A DNA stretch of 15,579 bases, taken from the NCBI GenBank assembly GCA_021792015.1, contig JAJYVM010000037.1:1-15579 (forward strand), read 5' to 3'. Below the pieces are notes generated by a model. It made no database searches, was not told where the DNA came from, and worked only from the letters and a program-made list of their open reading frames with translations. The position numbers were made by a program, and so were the translations under genes. Of this stretch, positions 6,271 through 13,558 are shown in pieces. The DNA is from Bacillota bacterium (GTDB lineage Bacteria > Bacillota > Sulfobacillia > RBS10-35 > JAJYVM01). Positions within the stretch are counted from its first letter, which is position 1. Each line of letters begins with the position of its first letter.

Positions 6271-7371
6271 ATGAAGAACGCTGCGGTTGCGACAGGGCCG
6301 GCGCCACGCCGCCTCAAGACGCTGGACCGCTTCCTGACGCTGTGGATCTTCCTGGCCATGGGACTCGGGATCACGGTCGGGGCGGCGGCCCCCGGTGCGG
6401 CCGGGATCATCACCCACGCCCAGGTTGGCACCACGTCCATCCCCATCGCCCTGGGCCTGATCCTCATGATGTACCCGCCCCTGGCCAAGGTCCGCTACGA
6501 CAAGCTGGGCGCCGTCTTCCGCAACATCCGGGTCCTCTCGCTGTCGCTTGTCCAGAACTGGGTGATCGGCCCGATCCTGATGTTCGCGCTGGCGGTCGTC
6601 TTCCTGCGGCACCACCCGGCGTTCATGGCGGGCCTGATCATGGTCGGGCTGGCGCGCTGCATCGCCATGGTGATCGTGTGGAACGAGCTGGCCCGAGGCG
6701 ACCGCGAGTACGCGGCCGGCCTGGTGGCCTTCAACTCGGTGTTCCAGATCCTCTTCTACGCCGTCTACGCGTACGTCTTCCTGACGGTGGTGCCGGGCTG
6801 GCTGGGCCTGCAGAGCATCGTGGTCCACGTGTCGATGGGCCAGGTCGCGCAGAGCGTGGCCATCTACCTCGGCATTCCCTTCCTCGGCGGCATCCTGACC
6901 TCGGTCCTGCTCACGCGGCGGTGGGGCCGTGCCTGGTACGAGGCGGAGTTCCTGCCGAAGATCAGCCCGCTGACCCTGATCGCGCTGCTGTTCACGATCG
7001 TGGTCATGTTCGCCCTCCAGGGCGAGGCCATGCTCGCGCTGCCGCTGGATGTGCTGCGGATCGCGCTTCCGCTGGCCATCTACTTTGTCATCATGTTCTT
7101 CGTCTCGTTCTACATGGGGCGGCGGGTGGGGGCGGACTACGCCCAGACGGCGACGCTATCGTTCACGGCCGCCAGCAACAACTTCGAGCTGGCCATCGCC
7201 GTGACCGTCGCGGTGTTCGGAATCCAGTCGGGCGCCGCCTTTGCGGCCGTCATCGGCCCCCTGGTGGAGGTGCCGGTCCTCATCTCGCTGGTCCGGGTGG
7301 CCCTGTGGCTGCAGCGGCAGTACTTCGGCCCGGAGGTCGCCGCCGGCGCGGGTCCCGGGTCCCCCTCATGA
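6271..7371 (+). CDS. acr3: Arsenite efflux transporter, Acr3 family
   Basis: A 366-residue inner-membrane carrier of the BART superfamily that exports arsenite. About ten hydrophobic segments can be traced. The signature ARCIAMVIVWNEL (128-140) includes Cys130, which matches the essential cysteine of Acr3 proteins. Other family landmarks are MMYPPLAKVRYDKLG, AAGLVAFNSVFQILFYAVYA and the late SFTAASNNFELAIAV helix with its conserved Glu. An AGGT tract is about 6 bases before ATG 6271. It follows arsC after 78 bases and precedes the osmC-like gene by 76 bases, on the same strand. It is an Acr3-type carrier, not ArsB. Confidence 0.95.
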   Translation: MKNAAVATGPAPRRLKTLDRFLTLWIFLAMGLGITVGAAAPGAAGIITHAQVGTTSIPIALGLILMMYPPLAKVRYDKLGAVFRNIRVLSLSLVQNWVIGPILMFALAVVFLRHHPAFMAGLIMVGLARCIAMVIVWNELARGDREYAAGLVAFNSVFQILFYAVYAYVFLTVVPGWLGLQSIVVHVSMGQVAQSVAIYLGIPFLGGILTSVLLTRRWGRAWYEAEFLPKISPLTLIALLFTIVVMFALQGEAMLALPLDVLRIALPLAIYFVIMFFVSFYMGRRVGADYAQTATLSFTAASNNFELAIAVTVAVFGIQSGAAFAAVIGPLVEVPVLISLVRVALWLQRQYFGPEVAAGAGPGSPS

Positions 7372-7447
7372 ACCGGGCCGGGCCGGCGGTGCCTGCCGCA
7401 GGGGCCTGAGCGGCCGCAGCGCTGGCCTGGGCGGGGAGGCCACGATC

Positions 7448-7897
7448 ATGGCGTCCGATGAGATGCACGGTTCCGCCGCAGCGCCGACCACGTACCGGGT
7501 GGCGGCCCGCTCGCTCGGGGAGGGACGCGCCGAGGTGACCGCCGGCACGGCGGTGATCGCCTTCGACGCCAGCTGGTCCCGTCCGCCATCCGGCCTGCCC
7601 GGACCCGCGGAGCTGCTCGCGTCCGCGTTCGCCGCCTGCCTGCTCAAGAACGTCGAGCGGGTCAGCCAGCTGATGCCGTTCCGCTACCATGGCGCCGAGG
7701 TCGATGTGACGGTCCGTCGCCAGGACCGGCCCCCGAAGTTCGCGGGGATCGTGTATGAGCTGCGGCTTGTGACCGACGAGCCCGCCCACCGCGTCGAGCT
7801 GCTTCACGAGAACCTCCGCAGGTTCGGAACCGTGTACAACACCCTTGCCGCGGCGTGCGCGATCGAGGGCCACATCGTCACGACCGCGCCCGGCTGA
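7448..7897 (+). CDS. OsmC family protein
   Basis: A 149-residue member of the OsmC/Ohr superfamily, thiol-dependent proteins that reduce organic hydroperoxides or related reactive species. The two redox cysteines are seen at Cys64 (AFAACLLKNVE) and Cys137 (LAAACAIEGHI), in the usual spacing. The first lies in the central helix after GPAELLASA. ATG 7448 has GGGGAGG 7 bases upstream. It is the last gene of the arsenic cluster, which suggests protection against thiol or peroxide stress caused by arsenite; this role is inferred from position. It is closer to YhfA/OsmC-like proteins than to classical Ohr, judging by the spacing, but substrate cannot be told. Confidence 0.85.
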   Translation: MASDEMHGSAAAPTTYRVAARSLGEGRAEVTAGTAVIAFDASWSRPPSGLPGPAELLASAFAACLLKNVERVSQLMPFRYHGAEVDVTVRRQDRPPKFAGIVYELRLVTDEPAHRVELLHENLRRFGTVYNTLAAACAIEGHIVTTAPG

Positions 7898-8029
7898 CCA
7901 GGCGCCGCTGCGGTCGGATGGCAAACGCTTTTCCCCGCTGGACGGTGCGGTCCGGTCCTCTCGCGCCGTGGACCAAACCTCCGCATGGCCGCTCCAGTCG
8001 CGATCCTGTCATGTGGCGCCTCAGGAAGT

Positions 8030-8098
8030 GAGACCGCCGGCGCTGCTCCCGCCTGCGGTCTCGGGGTGTAGATCTCCCGGCCGGCCATCCCGGCCGGG
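8030..8098 (+). terminator. Two successive GC-rich hairpins, possible ars operon terminator or RNA element
   Basis: Hairpin 1: GAGACCGC (8030-8037) pairs perfectly with GCGGTCTC (8055-8062) around a 17-base loop. Hairpin 2: CCCGGCCGG (8076-8084) pairs perfectly with CCGGCCGGG (8090-8098) around CCATC. No clear T tract follows, so intrinsic termination is uncertain. They may end the ars transcript or belong to a small structured RNA. The nearby GCCTCAGGAAGTGAGACC also has the look of an insertion-sequence end, but no transposase remnant is visible. Confidence 0.4.
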
Positions 8099-8419
8099 CG
8101 GTCGTTACGCCGGGCCCCTTCGCCTCGAGCGTCGTGCCCCGCCTGAGGGCCGTCCATGCCGCGTCGAATCGCCACGCGTCACCCCATGACCTTGCGCGCG
8201 TCACCTCCGGCGCTCGGCGACCGGCACCGGCCCTCCCGCCTGTGGCGCCCGTCGCGGTCGACACCAACGGCCGACCCCACCTGGCGTGGCTGCGTGGGTC
8301 GCGGCATCCGATGCGGTCCGCGGCCTCGCCCATCGGGTGGCGCCCGCTCTCAACCCGCCAGCACCGCCATCGCCCCGCCTCGCACACCCCGCCGCCCCGC
8401 AGTGCCCGCCCCGCCGCGC

Positions 8420-8425
8420 TATACT
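8420..8425 (+). promoter_or_regulatory. -10 element of a likely leaderless folP promoter
   Basis: TATACT ends only 10 bases before the folP ATG at 8436, so transcription would begin about 0-4 bases before the start codon. No Shine-Dalgarno tract is present. No good -35 hexamer is visible at 17 bases upstream. Confidence 0.5.
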
Positions 8426-8435
8426 TTGCCTTACC

Positions 8436-9611
8436 ATGCCTGTCCTCGACATCGTGCCCGGCGGCCGGACCCTCGTCATGGGGGTCATCAACGCCACGCC
8501 CGACTCGTTCTGGTCCGGCAGCCGCTTCCCGGCCGCCGCCGCCGCCGTCGAGGCCGCCCGCGCCTTCGTGGCCGACGGGGCCGACCTCCTGGACATCGGC
8601 GGCCAGTCGACGCACCCGCGCGCCAAACCCATCTCCGCCGCCGACGAGCTGGCGCGCGTGATGCCCGTGCTCCGCGCCGTCCGCGCCGCCGTCGATTGCC
8701 CGCTCTCCATCGACACCTTTCACGCCGAAGTGGCCGAGGCCGCCGTGGCCGCCGGCGCCGACCTCGTCAACGACGTCAGCGGCCTTGCCGCCGACCCGGC
8801 CATGGCCGCCACGCTGGCCCGCCTCAAGGTCCCCGTGATCCTGATGGACCGCACGGGGCTCCCGCGGCAGGAGCCGGACGTCCCCGCCGCCGTGGCCGCC
8901 AACCTCCGGGTGATCCTGCGCCACGCCCAGGCCGCCGGTATCGACCCCGCGCGCGTGATCCTCGACCCCGGCTTCGGCTTCGGCAAGACCTCGCGCCAGA
9001 ACCTGACCCTGGTGCGCGACGTGCCCGTGCTGGCCGCCCTCGGCCGCCCCCTCTGCTATGCCGTCTCGCGCAAGGGCACGATCGGCCTGGTCCTGGGCGA
9101 CCTGCCGCCGGAGGAGCGCCTGGAGGGCTCCCTGGCCCTGGCCGTCCTCTGCGCCGCCGCCGGCGTGGCCATCCTCCGCGCCCACGACGTGCGCCCCACG
9201 GTCCGCGCCCTGCGCATGGTGGCGGCCACCCTCGGCCCCCGCCGCACCGGCGGCCGCGACGAGATCCGCATCGAGGGCATCGCCGTCGAGGCCGTCCATG
9301 GCGTGCTGCCCGAGGAGCGCCGCCGCCCGCAGCCCTTCCGCGTCGACGCCACCCTGCGCCGCGACCTGTCCGCGGCCGGCCGCAGCGACGACCTGGCCCA
9401 GACGGTGAACTACGCCGAGGTCGCGGCCATCGCCGTCGAGGTCCTCTCCGGCCCGCCCCGCAACCTCATCGAGGCCCTGGCCGAGGAGATCGCCGGCCGC
9501 CTGCTGGCCGCCTTCACCGTCGACGAGGTGGAGGTCCGCGTCCACAAGCCCGAGGCGCCCGTCGGCGTCCCCTTCGCGGACGTCAGCGCGGCCGTGCGGC
9601 GATCCCGGTGA
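8436..9611 (+). CDS. folP: Dihydropteroate synthase - dihydroneopterin aldolase fusion
   Basis: A 391-residue two-domain folate enzyme. Residues 1-268 are dihydropteroate synthase (joins pABA to hydroxymethyl-dihydropterin pyrophosphate): MGVINATPDSF, DIGGQSTHP, SIDTF, NDVSG, ILDPGFGFGKT, SRKGTIG and RAHDVR. Residues 275-391 are dihydroneopterin aldolase (FolB): VEAVHGVLPEE, SDDLAQTVNYAEV, LIEALAEEIA and VRVHKPEAPV with the catalytic Lys371. The fused order FolP-FolB is uncommon compared with separate genes. Two departures from consensus are visible: the pyrophosphate/pABA loop reads QSTHP rather than ESTRP, and the aldolase GYHG-type motif has Val286-Val287... that is, AVHGV in place of GYHGV. 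Its stop overlaps the folK GTG start (GTGA). It starts at ATG 8436, just after a -10 box. Confidence 0.92.
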   Translation: MPVLDIVPGGRTLVMGVINATPDSFWSGSRFPAAAAAVEAARAFVADGADLLDIGGQSTHPRAKPISAADELARVMPVLRAVRAAVDCPLSIDTFHAEVAEAAVAAGADLVNDVSGLAADPAMAATLARLKVPVILMDRTGLPRQEPDVPAAVAANLRVILRHAQAAGIDPARVILDPGFGFGKTSRQNLTLVRDVPVLAALGRPLCYAVSRKGTIGLVLGDLPPEERLEGSLALAVLCAAAGVAILRAHDVRPTVRALRMVAATLGPRRTGGRDEIRIEGIAVEAVHGVLPEERRRPQPFRVDATLRRDLSAAGRSDDLAQTVNYAEVAAIAVEVLSGPPRNLIEALAEEIAGRLLAAFTVDEVEVRVHKPEAPVGVPFADVSAAVRRSR

Positions 9612-10105
9612 AGACGCCGATGAAGTCGACGGTGACGGCCTACCTGGGCCTCGGCACGAACATGGGCGACCGCGCCGCCACCCTGGCCGCCGCCATCGCT
9701 GCCCTGTCCGCCACCCCCGGCCTGAAGCTCACGCGCGCCTCCAGCCTCTACGAGACCGCGCCCCAGGGCCTTACGGACCAGCCGTGGTTTCTGAACGCCG
9801 TGCTCGAGGTGGAGACCAGCCTCGAGCCGGCCGCGCTCCTTTTCGCCTGCCTCGCCGTCGAGGCGCGCTTCGGCCGCGAGCGCACCGTCCGCTGGGGCCC
9901 GCGCACCCTGGACGTCGACGTGCTGCTGTTCGGCGATCGCACCATCGACACCGCGGAACTGCAGGTGCCCCACCCGCGCCTGCACGAGCGGGCGTTCGTC
10001 CTGGTGCCCCTGCACGAGATCGCGCCCGACGCCGAGGTGCCGGGCCGCGGCCGCGTCCGCGACCTGCTGGCGGGCGTGGCGGACCAGCCGGTGCGGAAGG
10101 CATGA
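9608..10105 (+). CDS. folK: 6-hydroxymethyl-7,8-dihydropterin pyrophosphokinase
   Basis: Transfers pyrophosphate from ATP to 6-hydroxymethyl-7,8-dihydropterin, providing the substrate for FolP. From GTG 9608 it has 165 residues, a normal length. Motifs in order are GLGTNMGDR, SSLYETAPQG, FLNAVLEVET (61-70), the RxxRWGPRTLDVDVLLFGD block with metal-binding Asp102 and Asp104, and VPHPRLHERAFVLVPL. The GTG overlaps the folP stop as GTGA; an ATG at 9620 would shorten the protein by 4 residues. No strong ribosome-binding site serves either start, consistent with coupling. Its stop overlaps the next start (ATGA). Confidence 0.93.
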   Translation: MKTPMKSTVTAYLGLGTNMGDRAATLAAAIAALSATPGLKLTRASSLYETAPQGLTDQPWFLNAVLEVETSLEPAALLFACLAVEARFGRERTVRWGPRTLDVDVLLFGDRTIDTAELQVPHPRLHERAFVLVPLHEIAPDAEVPGRGRVRDLLAGVADQPVRKA

Positions 10106-10857
10106 GCGATTCGTTCGCCGAGGCCCTGGCGGGCCTCGCCACCGCCCGCCTGCGGTACACGGTCCATCACGCGGCCCTGGTGGCCTCCACCAACGACTGG
10201 GCCAGGTCGCTGGCCGCCGCGGGCGCCCCCGAGGGCACCCTGTGCTGGGCCGACGCGCAGTCCGCCGGGCGCGGCCGTCGCGGCCGCGGCTGGCTCTCGC
10301 CGTGCGGGGGGCTGTACCTGTCCCTGATCCTGCGGCCCACCCTGCCCCCGGCCGCCATCCCGCGCCTGACCCTGATGGCCGCCGTCGCCCTGGCCCGGGC
10401 CAGCGGCCCCGCCGCGACCATCAAGTGGCCGAACGACATCCTGCTGGACGGCAGAAAGGTCTGCGGCATCCTCAGCGAGCTGCACGGCGACCCCGCGGCC
10501 GTAATCCTCGGCATCGGCGTCAATGTGGCCGCTGACCCGGCCCTTGCCGCCGTCCCCACCGCCGGCAGCCTCGGTGCCCCCGACCGCATCGCCCTGCTGC
10601 GCGGGATTCTCGCGGAGCTCGATGCTTGCTATGACGGCCTGGTTGCGGGGGCCTGGCCCGCCCTTCTGGACGAGTGGCGCGGCCGCTGCCGCACGCTGGG
10701 CCAGGAGGTCACCGTCGCCGGCGCCTTCGGGCAGGTCGCGGGGAGGGCGCTGGACGTGGATCCCGACGGTGCGCTGCTGCTCACCACCGCGGGCGGGACG
10801 CGGCGCTTCCTGGCCGGCGAGGTCACGCTGCGCAAAGAGGTGGAGGCGGCGCCGTGA
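10102..10857 (+). CDS. birA: Biotin--[acetyl-CoA-carboxylase] ligase, monofunctional
   Basis: Activates biotin with ATP and attaches it to the carrier domain of carboxylases. The 251-residue protein has the catalytic core only: STND (29-32), the biotin/AMP loop GRGRRGRGW (56-64), KWPND (108-112), GRKVCGILSE and GIGVNV, followed by a small C-terminal SH3-like domain (about 200-251). The N-terminal DNA-binding helix-turn-helix of repressor-type BirA is absent, so it should not regulate biotin genes. It overlaps folK (ATGA) and ends in VEAAP. Its 3' end is repeated downstream, and its TGA overlaps a GTG that opens a 47-codon frame. Confidence 0.92.
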   Translation: MSDSFAEALAGLATARLRYTVHHAALVASTNDWARSLAAAGAPEGTLCWADAQSAGRGRRGRGWLSPCGGLYLSLILRPTLPPAAIPRLTLMAAVALARASGPAATIKWPNDILLDGRKVCGILSELHGDPAAVILGIGVNVAADPALAAVPTAGSLGAPDRIALLRGILAELDACYDGLVAGAWPALLDEWRGRCRTLGQEVTVAGAFGQVAGRALDVDPDGALLLTTAGGTRRFLAGEVTLRKEVEAAP

Positions 10858-10999
10858 GCCCGCGTCTGCTGCCCATCACCGCAGCGCGTCCTGGCCGGCG
10901 GACAAGCGCCGCAGGGAGAGGCGGAGGCGGCACCGTGCGTCACGGGTTACCGCTGCGCGGGAGCACCCTGTACCGAGAAGTGGAGGCGGCGCCGTGAGC
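10810..10999 (+). repeat. Degenerate direct repeats of the birA/peptidase junction
   Basis: The 20-base sequence GTGGAGGCGGCGCCGTGAGC occurs exactly at 10840-10859 (end of birA) and 10980-10999 (start of the peptidase gene). A third, diverged copy (15 of 17 bases) is at 10921-10937. The upstream flank CTGGCCGGCG is also repeated, at 10810 and 10891, both 30 bases before the core, so at least 47 bases were duplicated with an 81-base offset. Between the exact copies a 47-codon frame (10854-10997) starts at a GTG overlapping the birA stop and ends in the same VEAAP, overlapping the next GTG start. Whether it is translated is unknown. Confidence 0.7.
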
Positions 11000-12073
11000 G
11001 GCATCACCGACATCCCGGGGCTGCGGCTCGGCCACGCGGGCGACCGCGAGGCCCTGACCGGCTGCACGGTCGTCATCGCGGAGGAGGGCGCGGTGGCCGG
11101 CTGCGACGTGCGCGGCTCGGCGCCCGGCACCCGCGAGACCGACCTGCTCCGCCCCGGCCGCCTGGTGGAGCGCGTCCACGCCATCCTGCTGACGGGCGGC
11201 AGCGCCTTCGGCCTGGACGCCGCCACGGGCGTGATGCGCTTCCTCGAGGAGCGGGGGATCGGCTTCCCCGTCGGCCCGAACCGGGTGCCGATCGTCCCCG
11301 GCGCCGTCCTCTTCGACCTTGGCGTCGGCCGCGCCGACGTCCGTCCCGACGCCGCCATGGGCTACGCCGCCTGCGCCGACGCCTTCCGCGGCGGCGCGCC
11401 GGACCGCGGCAGCGTGGGCGCCGGCCTCGGCGCCACCGTCGGCAAGGCCCTCGGCATGGCGGGCGCCATGAAGTCCGGCCTCGGCAGCCACGCCCTCCGC
11501 CTGGACGGCGGTGTGACGGTTGTCGCGCTCGTCGCGGTCAACGCATTCGGCAACGTGTACGATCCAGACAGCGGTGAATGGCTCGCGGGCGCGCGCAATC
11601 CCCTGACGGGAGGGCGCCTGGACATCGAGCGCTGGCTGCTGTCGGAGCGCGCGCGCGGCAATTTCGCCGGCGTGCCGGAGCTGCCGCCGGGCGGGCGGTC
11701 CCTGGATCCCGGCCCCCGCCGGCGCCCGGCTGCCGGTACCGGCGATCCGTGGGGGCCAGGCGCCAACACGACGATCGGCGTGGTGGCGACGGACGCCGTC
11801 CTCGACAAGGCCCAGTGCGGCGCCCTCGCCCAGATGGCCGGCGTCGGCCTCGGCAGGAGCATCTTCCCCGTGCATACGATGGGCGACGGGGACGCGCTCT
11901 TCGCCCTCTCGGTCGGCGGCCCGCGCGGTGCCCGCGCCGACCTGAGCGTCCTCGGCGCCGTCGCGGCCCTGGCCGTCGGGCGGGCCTGCGCCGACGCCGT
12001 TCGCAGCGCCACCGCCGCCGGCGGCCTGCCGGCGCACCGGGATGTGGCCCTGGAGGGGCCGAAGGCCCCGTAG
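10994..12073 (+). CDS. P1 family (DmpA/NylC-like) peptidase
   Basis: A 359-residue Ntn-hydrolase of MEROPS family S58, related to L-aminopeptidase D-Ala-esterase DmpA, beta-peptidyl aminopeptidases and 6-aminohexanoate-oligomer hydrolase NylC. These proteins cut themselves into two chains. The probable self-cleavage site is Asn258-Thr259 in GANTTIGVVATDA, with Thr259 as the new N-terminal nucleophile. Other family features are LTGGSAFGLDAATGV (67-80), GAGLGATVGK and HTMGDGDALFALS. The natural substrate cannot be told. The start is GTG 10994, preceded by GGAGG 9 bases upstream and overlapping the stop of the 47-codon frame. It sits between birA and coaX, an arrangement that suggests a housekeeping peptidase role, but this is inference. 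Confidence 0.9.
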   Translation: MSGITDIPGLRLGHAGDREALTGCTVVIAEEGAVAGCDVRGSAPGTRETDLLRPGRLVERVHAILLTGGSAFGLDAATGVMRFLEERGIGFPVGPNRVPIVPGAVLFDLGVGRADVRPDAAMGYAACADAFRGGAPDRGSVGAGLGATVGKALGMAGAMKSGLGSHALRLDGGVTVVALVAVNAFGNVYDPDSGEWLAGARNPLTGGRLDIERWLLSERARGNFAGVPELPPGGRSLDPGPRRRPAAGTGDPWGPGANTTIGVVATDAVLDKAQCGALAQMAGVGLGRSIFPVHTMGDGDALFALSVGGPRGARADLSVLGAVAALAVGRACADAVRSATAAGGLPAHRDVALEGPKAP

Positions 12074-12136
12074 GCGCCGACGGCTCCCGCCCTTGTTCCG
12101 GCTCCGGCCCGACCTCGTGGCTACGTTCCGCGGTGC

Positions 12137-12145
12137 GGAGGTGAT
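12137..12145 (+). promoter_or_regulatory. Full-length Shine-Dalgarno sequence deciding the coaX TTG start
   Basis: GGAGGTGATC (12137-12146) is complementary to the usual 3' end of 16S rRNA over its whole length. With 9 bases between GGAGG and TTG 12151 it fixes the start and probably compensates for the weak codon. Confidence 0.8.
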
Positions 12146-12150
12146 CCCGC

Positions 12151-12951
12151 TTGCTCCTGGCGGTGGACATCGGCAACACGCACGTGAAGCTCGGCGTGTA
12201 CGACGGCGAGGACCTGCGCCACAGCTGGCGCCTGAACACCCGCCGCGACGCCACGGCCGACGAGACGGCGCTGCTCCTGCAGGGCCTGCTCGGCGCCCGC
12301 GCACTGCCGCCCGCCCGCCTGGACTCGGCCGTGCTGGCCTCCGTCGTCCCGTCGCTGACTCCCGTCTGGCAGGACCTCTGCCGCCGCTACCTGGACACCG
12401 ACCCGCTGGTGGTGTCCGCCGGCACCGCCTCTGCCGCCGGTCTGACGTTCGACGTCGACCGGCCCTCCGAGGTCGGCGCCGACCGCATCGTGAACGCGGT
12501 GGCGGCCCTGCACCGCTTCGGCGCCCCCGTCGTGGTCGTCGACCTCGGCACGGCCACGAAGCTGGAGGCCGTCGGCCCCGGCGGCGTCTACCTGGGCGGC
12601 CCCATCGCGCCCGGCATCGTCACGGCGGCCGACGCCCTGGTGGAGCGCGCCGCCCGTCTCTTCCGCGTGGAGCTGGCCGCCCCCGCCCGCACGATCGGCC
12701 GCAACACCGTCGAGGCGATGCAGGCGGGCATCGTCTATGGCAGCGCCGGCCTGGTGGACGCCCTCATCGACCGCGTGCGGGCCGAGCTCGGCGGCCTGCC
12801 GCCCGTCGTGGCGACCGGCGGCCTCGCCGCCCTGGTGGCGCCCCACAGCCGCACGATCGACGCGGACAAGGTCGACCCGCTGCTGACGCTGGAGGGCCTG
12901 CGCCGCATCGCGGCCTGCGCGCTCCCGCGCCACAACCTGCCAGCCGGCTGA
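12151..12951 (+). CDS. coaX: Type III pantothenate kinase
   Basis: Phosphorylates pantothenate, the first step of CoA synthesis. This is the feedback-insensitive ASKHA-fold type. The 266-residue protein starts MLLAVDIGNTHVKLG (phosphate-1 motif, Asp6), has GADRIVNA (109-116) around the catalytic Asp, VVDLGTATKLEAV (129-141) as the phosphate-2 segment, GGPIAPGI and RNTVEAMQAGIVYG, in the family order. The phosphate-2 segment reads GTATKLE where GTATTFD is common; such variants occur but deserve a note. The TTG start is set by an exceptional Shine-Dalgarno. It lies 77 bases after the P1 peptidase and probably ends the fol operon. Confidence 0.93.
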   Translation: MLLAVDIGNTHVKLGVYDGEDLRHSWRLNTRRDATADETALLLQGLLGARALPPARLDSAVLASVVPSLTPVWQDLCRRYLDTDPLVVSAGTASAAGLTFDVDRPSEVGADRIVNAVAALHRFGAPVVVVDLGTATKLEAVGPGGVYLGGPIAPGIVTAADALVERAARLFRVELAAPARTIGRNTVEAMQAGIVYGSAGLVDALIDRVRAELGGLPPVVATGGLAALVAPHSRTIDADKVDPLLTLEGLRRIAACALPRHNLPAG

Positions 12952-12957
12952 GGGAGA

Positions 12958-13016
12958 GGATCCGGCCCGCGTGGCCCGAATACAGCGCATCGAATGCATT
13001 TGCGCGGATCCGGCCC
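12958..13016. repeat. 11-bp direct repeat before the DUF151 gene
   Basis: GGATCCGGCCC occurs at 12958-12968 and again at 13006-13016, 48 bases apart. Between them lies the A/T-richer stretch ATACAGCGCATCGAATGCAT. This short gap may hold the promoter for the nuclease gene, but I cannot fix the -35/-10 elements. Confidence 0.35.
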
Positions 13017-13050
13017 CGAAATTCACGATACCGCGGGAGGGGAAGCCGCG

Positions 13051-13470
13051 ATGGTGCGGATGCAGGTCCTCAGTGTCGGCCAGGTTCAGGGCAGCCACGA
13101 GCACCTGCTGATCCTGCGCGAGGCCGACGGCCAGCGCCTCCTGCCCATGACCATCGGCGTCTTCGAGGCCACGGCCATCGCCGTCGCCGCGGAGGGAATC
13201 CAGGTTCAGCGGCCCATGACCCACGACCTGCTGGCCACGGTCATCGCGCGCCTGCAGGGCAGCCTGACGCGCGTCGTGATCCACGACCTGCGCGAGGACA
13301 CGTTCATCTGCCAGCTGGAGATCGGCACCGAGCGCGGCGTGATCGAGGTCGACTGCCGCAGCACGGATGCCGTGGCCCTCGCCCTGCGGGTGGAGGCCCC
13401 GATCTTTGCGACCGAGGAGGTTCTCGCCCAGGCGGCGGTCACCCCCGACCGGAGCCACGCCGAGGAATAG
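13051..13470 (+). CDS. DUF151 bifunctional nuclease domain protein
   Basis: A single-domain protein of 139 residues. Relatives in plants and bacteria have been described as having RNase and DNase activity, but the role in bacteria is largely unsettled. The family pattern is plain: LLPMTIGVFEATAIAVAAEG (31-49), PMTHDLLATVIARL, VVIHDLREDTFICQLEI and DCRSTDAVALALR (101-113, where DARPSDAIALA is commonest), then APIFATEEVL. The ATG at 13051 has GGGAGGGGAAG about 10 bases upstream. It lies 99 bases after coaX on the same strand and is followed by a hairpin, so it may have its own transcript. Confidence 0.9.
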   Translation: MVRMQVLSVGQVQGSHEHLLILREADGQRLLPMTIGVFEATAIAVAAEGIQVQRPMTHDLLATVIARLQGSLTRVVIHDLREDTFICQLEIGTERGVIEVDCRSTDAVALALRVEAPIFATEEVLAQAAVTPDRSHAEE

Positions 13471-13513
13471 TGTTGACTGCATCCCGCAGACCTGCCGCCA
13501 TCCGTGGCTCCAG

Positions 13514-13558
13514 GCGGCGGCGCGTATGCGCCGCCGCGACCAAATCCTCTTCATTTTG
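13514..13558 (+). terminator. Likely terminator after the DUF151 gene
   Basis: GCGGCGGCGC (13514-13523) and GCGCCGCCGC (13528-13537) form a perfect 10-bp stem with a GTAT loop. It is followed by an A/T- and pyrimidine-rich stretch (AAATCCTCTTCATTTT), unusual in this sequence. It lies 43 bases after the DUF151 stop, between convergent genes, and so fits an intrinsic-type terminator. Confidence 0.6.

Larger units (their letters stand above)
7898..8435 (+). other. 538-base noncoding region between ars and fol operons
   Basis: No convincing gene is present on either strand; the open frames are Arg/Pro/Ala strings typical of GC-rich noncoding DNA. It contains two neighbouring hairpins (8030-8062 and 8076-8098) and a -10-like TATACT just before folP. 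The part from about 8110 to 8415 is C-rich on the plus strand and I see nothing definite in it. I found no tetrahydrofolate riboswitch-like sequence. Confidence 0.5.

Noticed and set aside
7368..7409. 13-codon ATGA-linked frame after acr3
   Set aside because: Too short and compositionally ordinary; the osmC ribosome-binding site follows independently.
7898..8435. Tetrahydrofolate or other riboswitch upstream of folP
   Set aside because: No conserved core seen, and the -10 box next to the ATG leaves no leader for one.
7878..9545. 555-codon minus-strand frame opposite folP and the gap before it
   Set aside because: Asp/Gly/Ala/Val shadow of a well-supported gene, with no recognisable domain.
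10102..10200. Repressor-type BirA with a DNA-binding domain
   Set aside because: The protein starts about 28 residues before STND, leaving no room for a helix-turn-helix domain.
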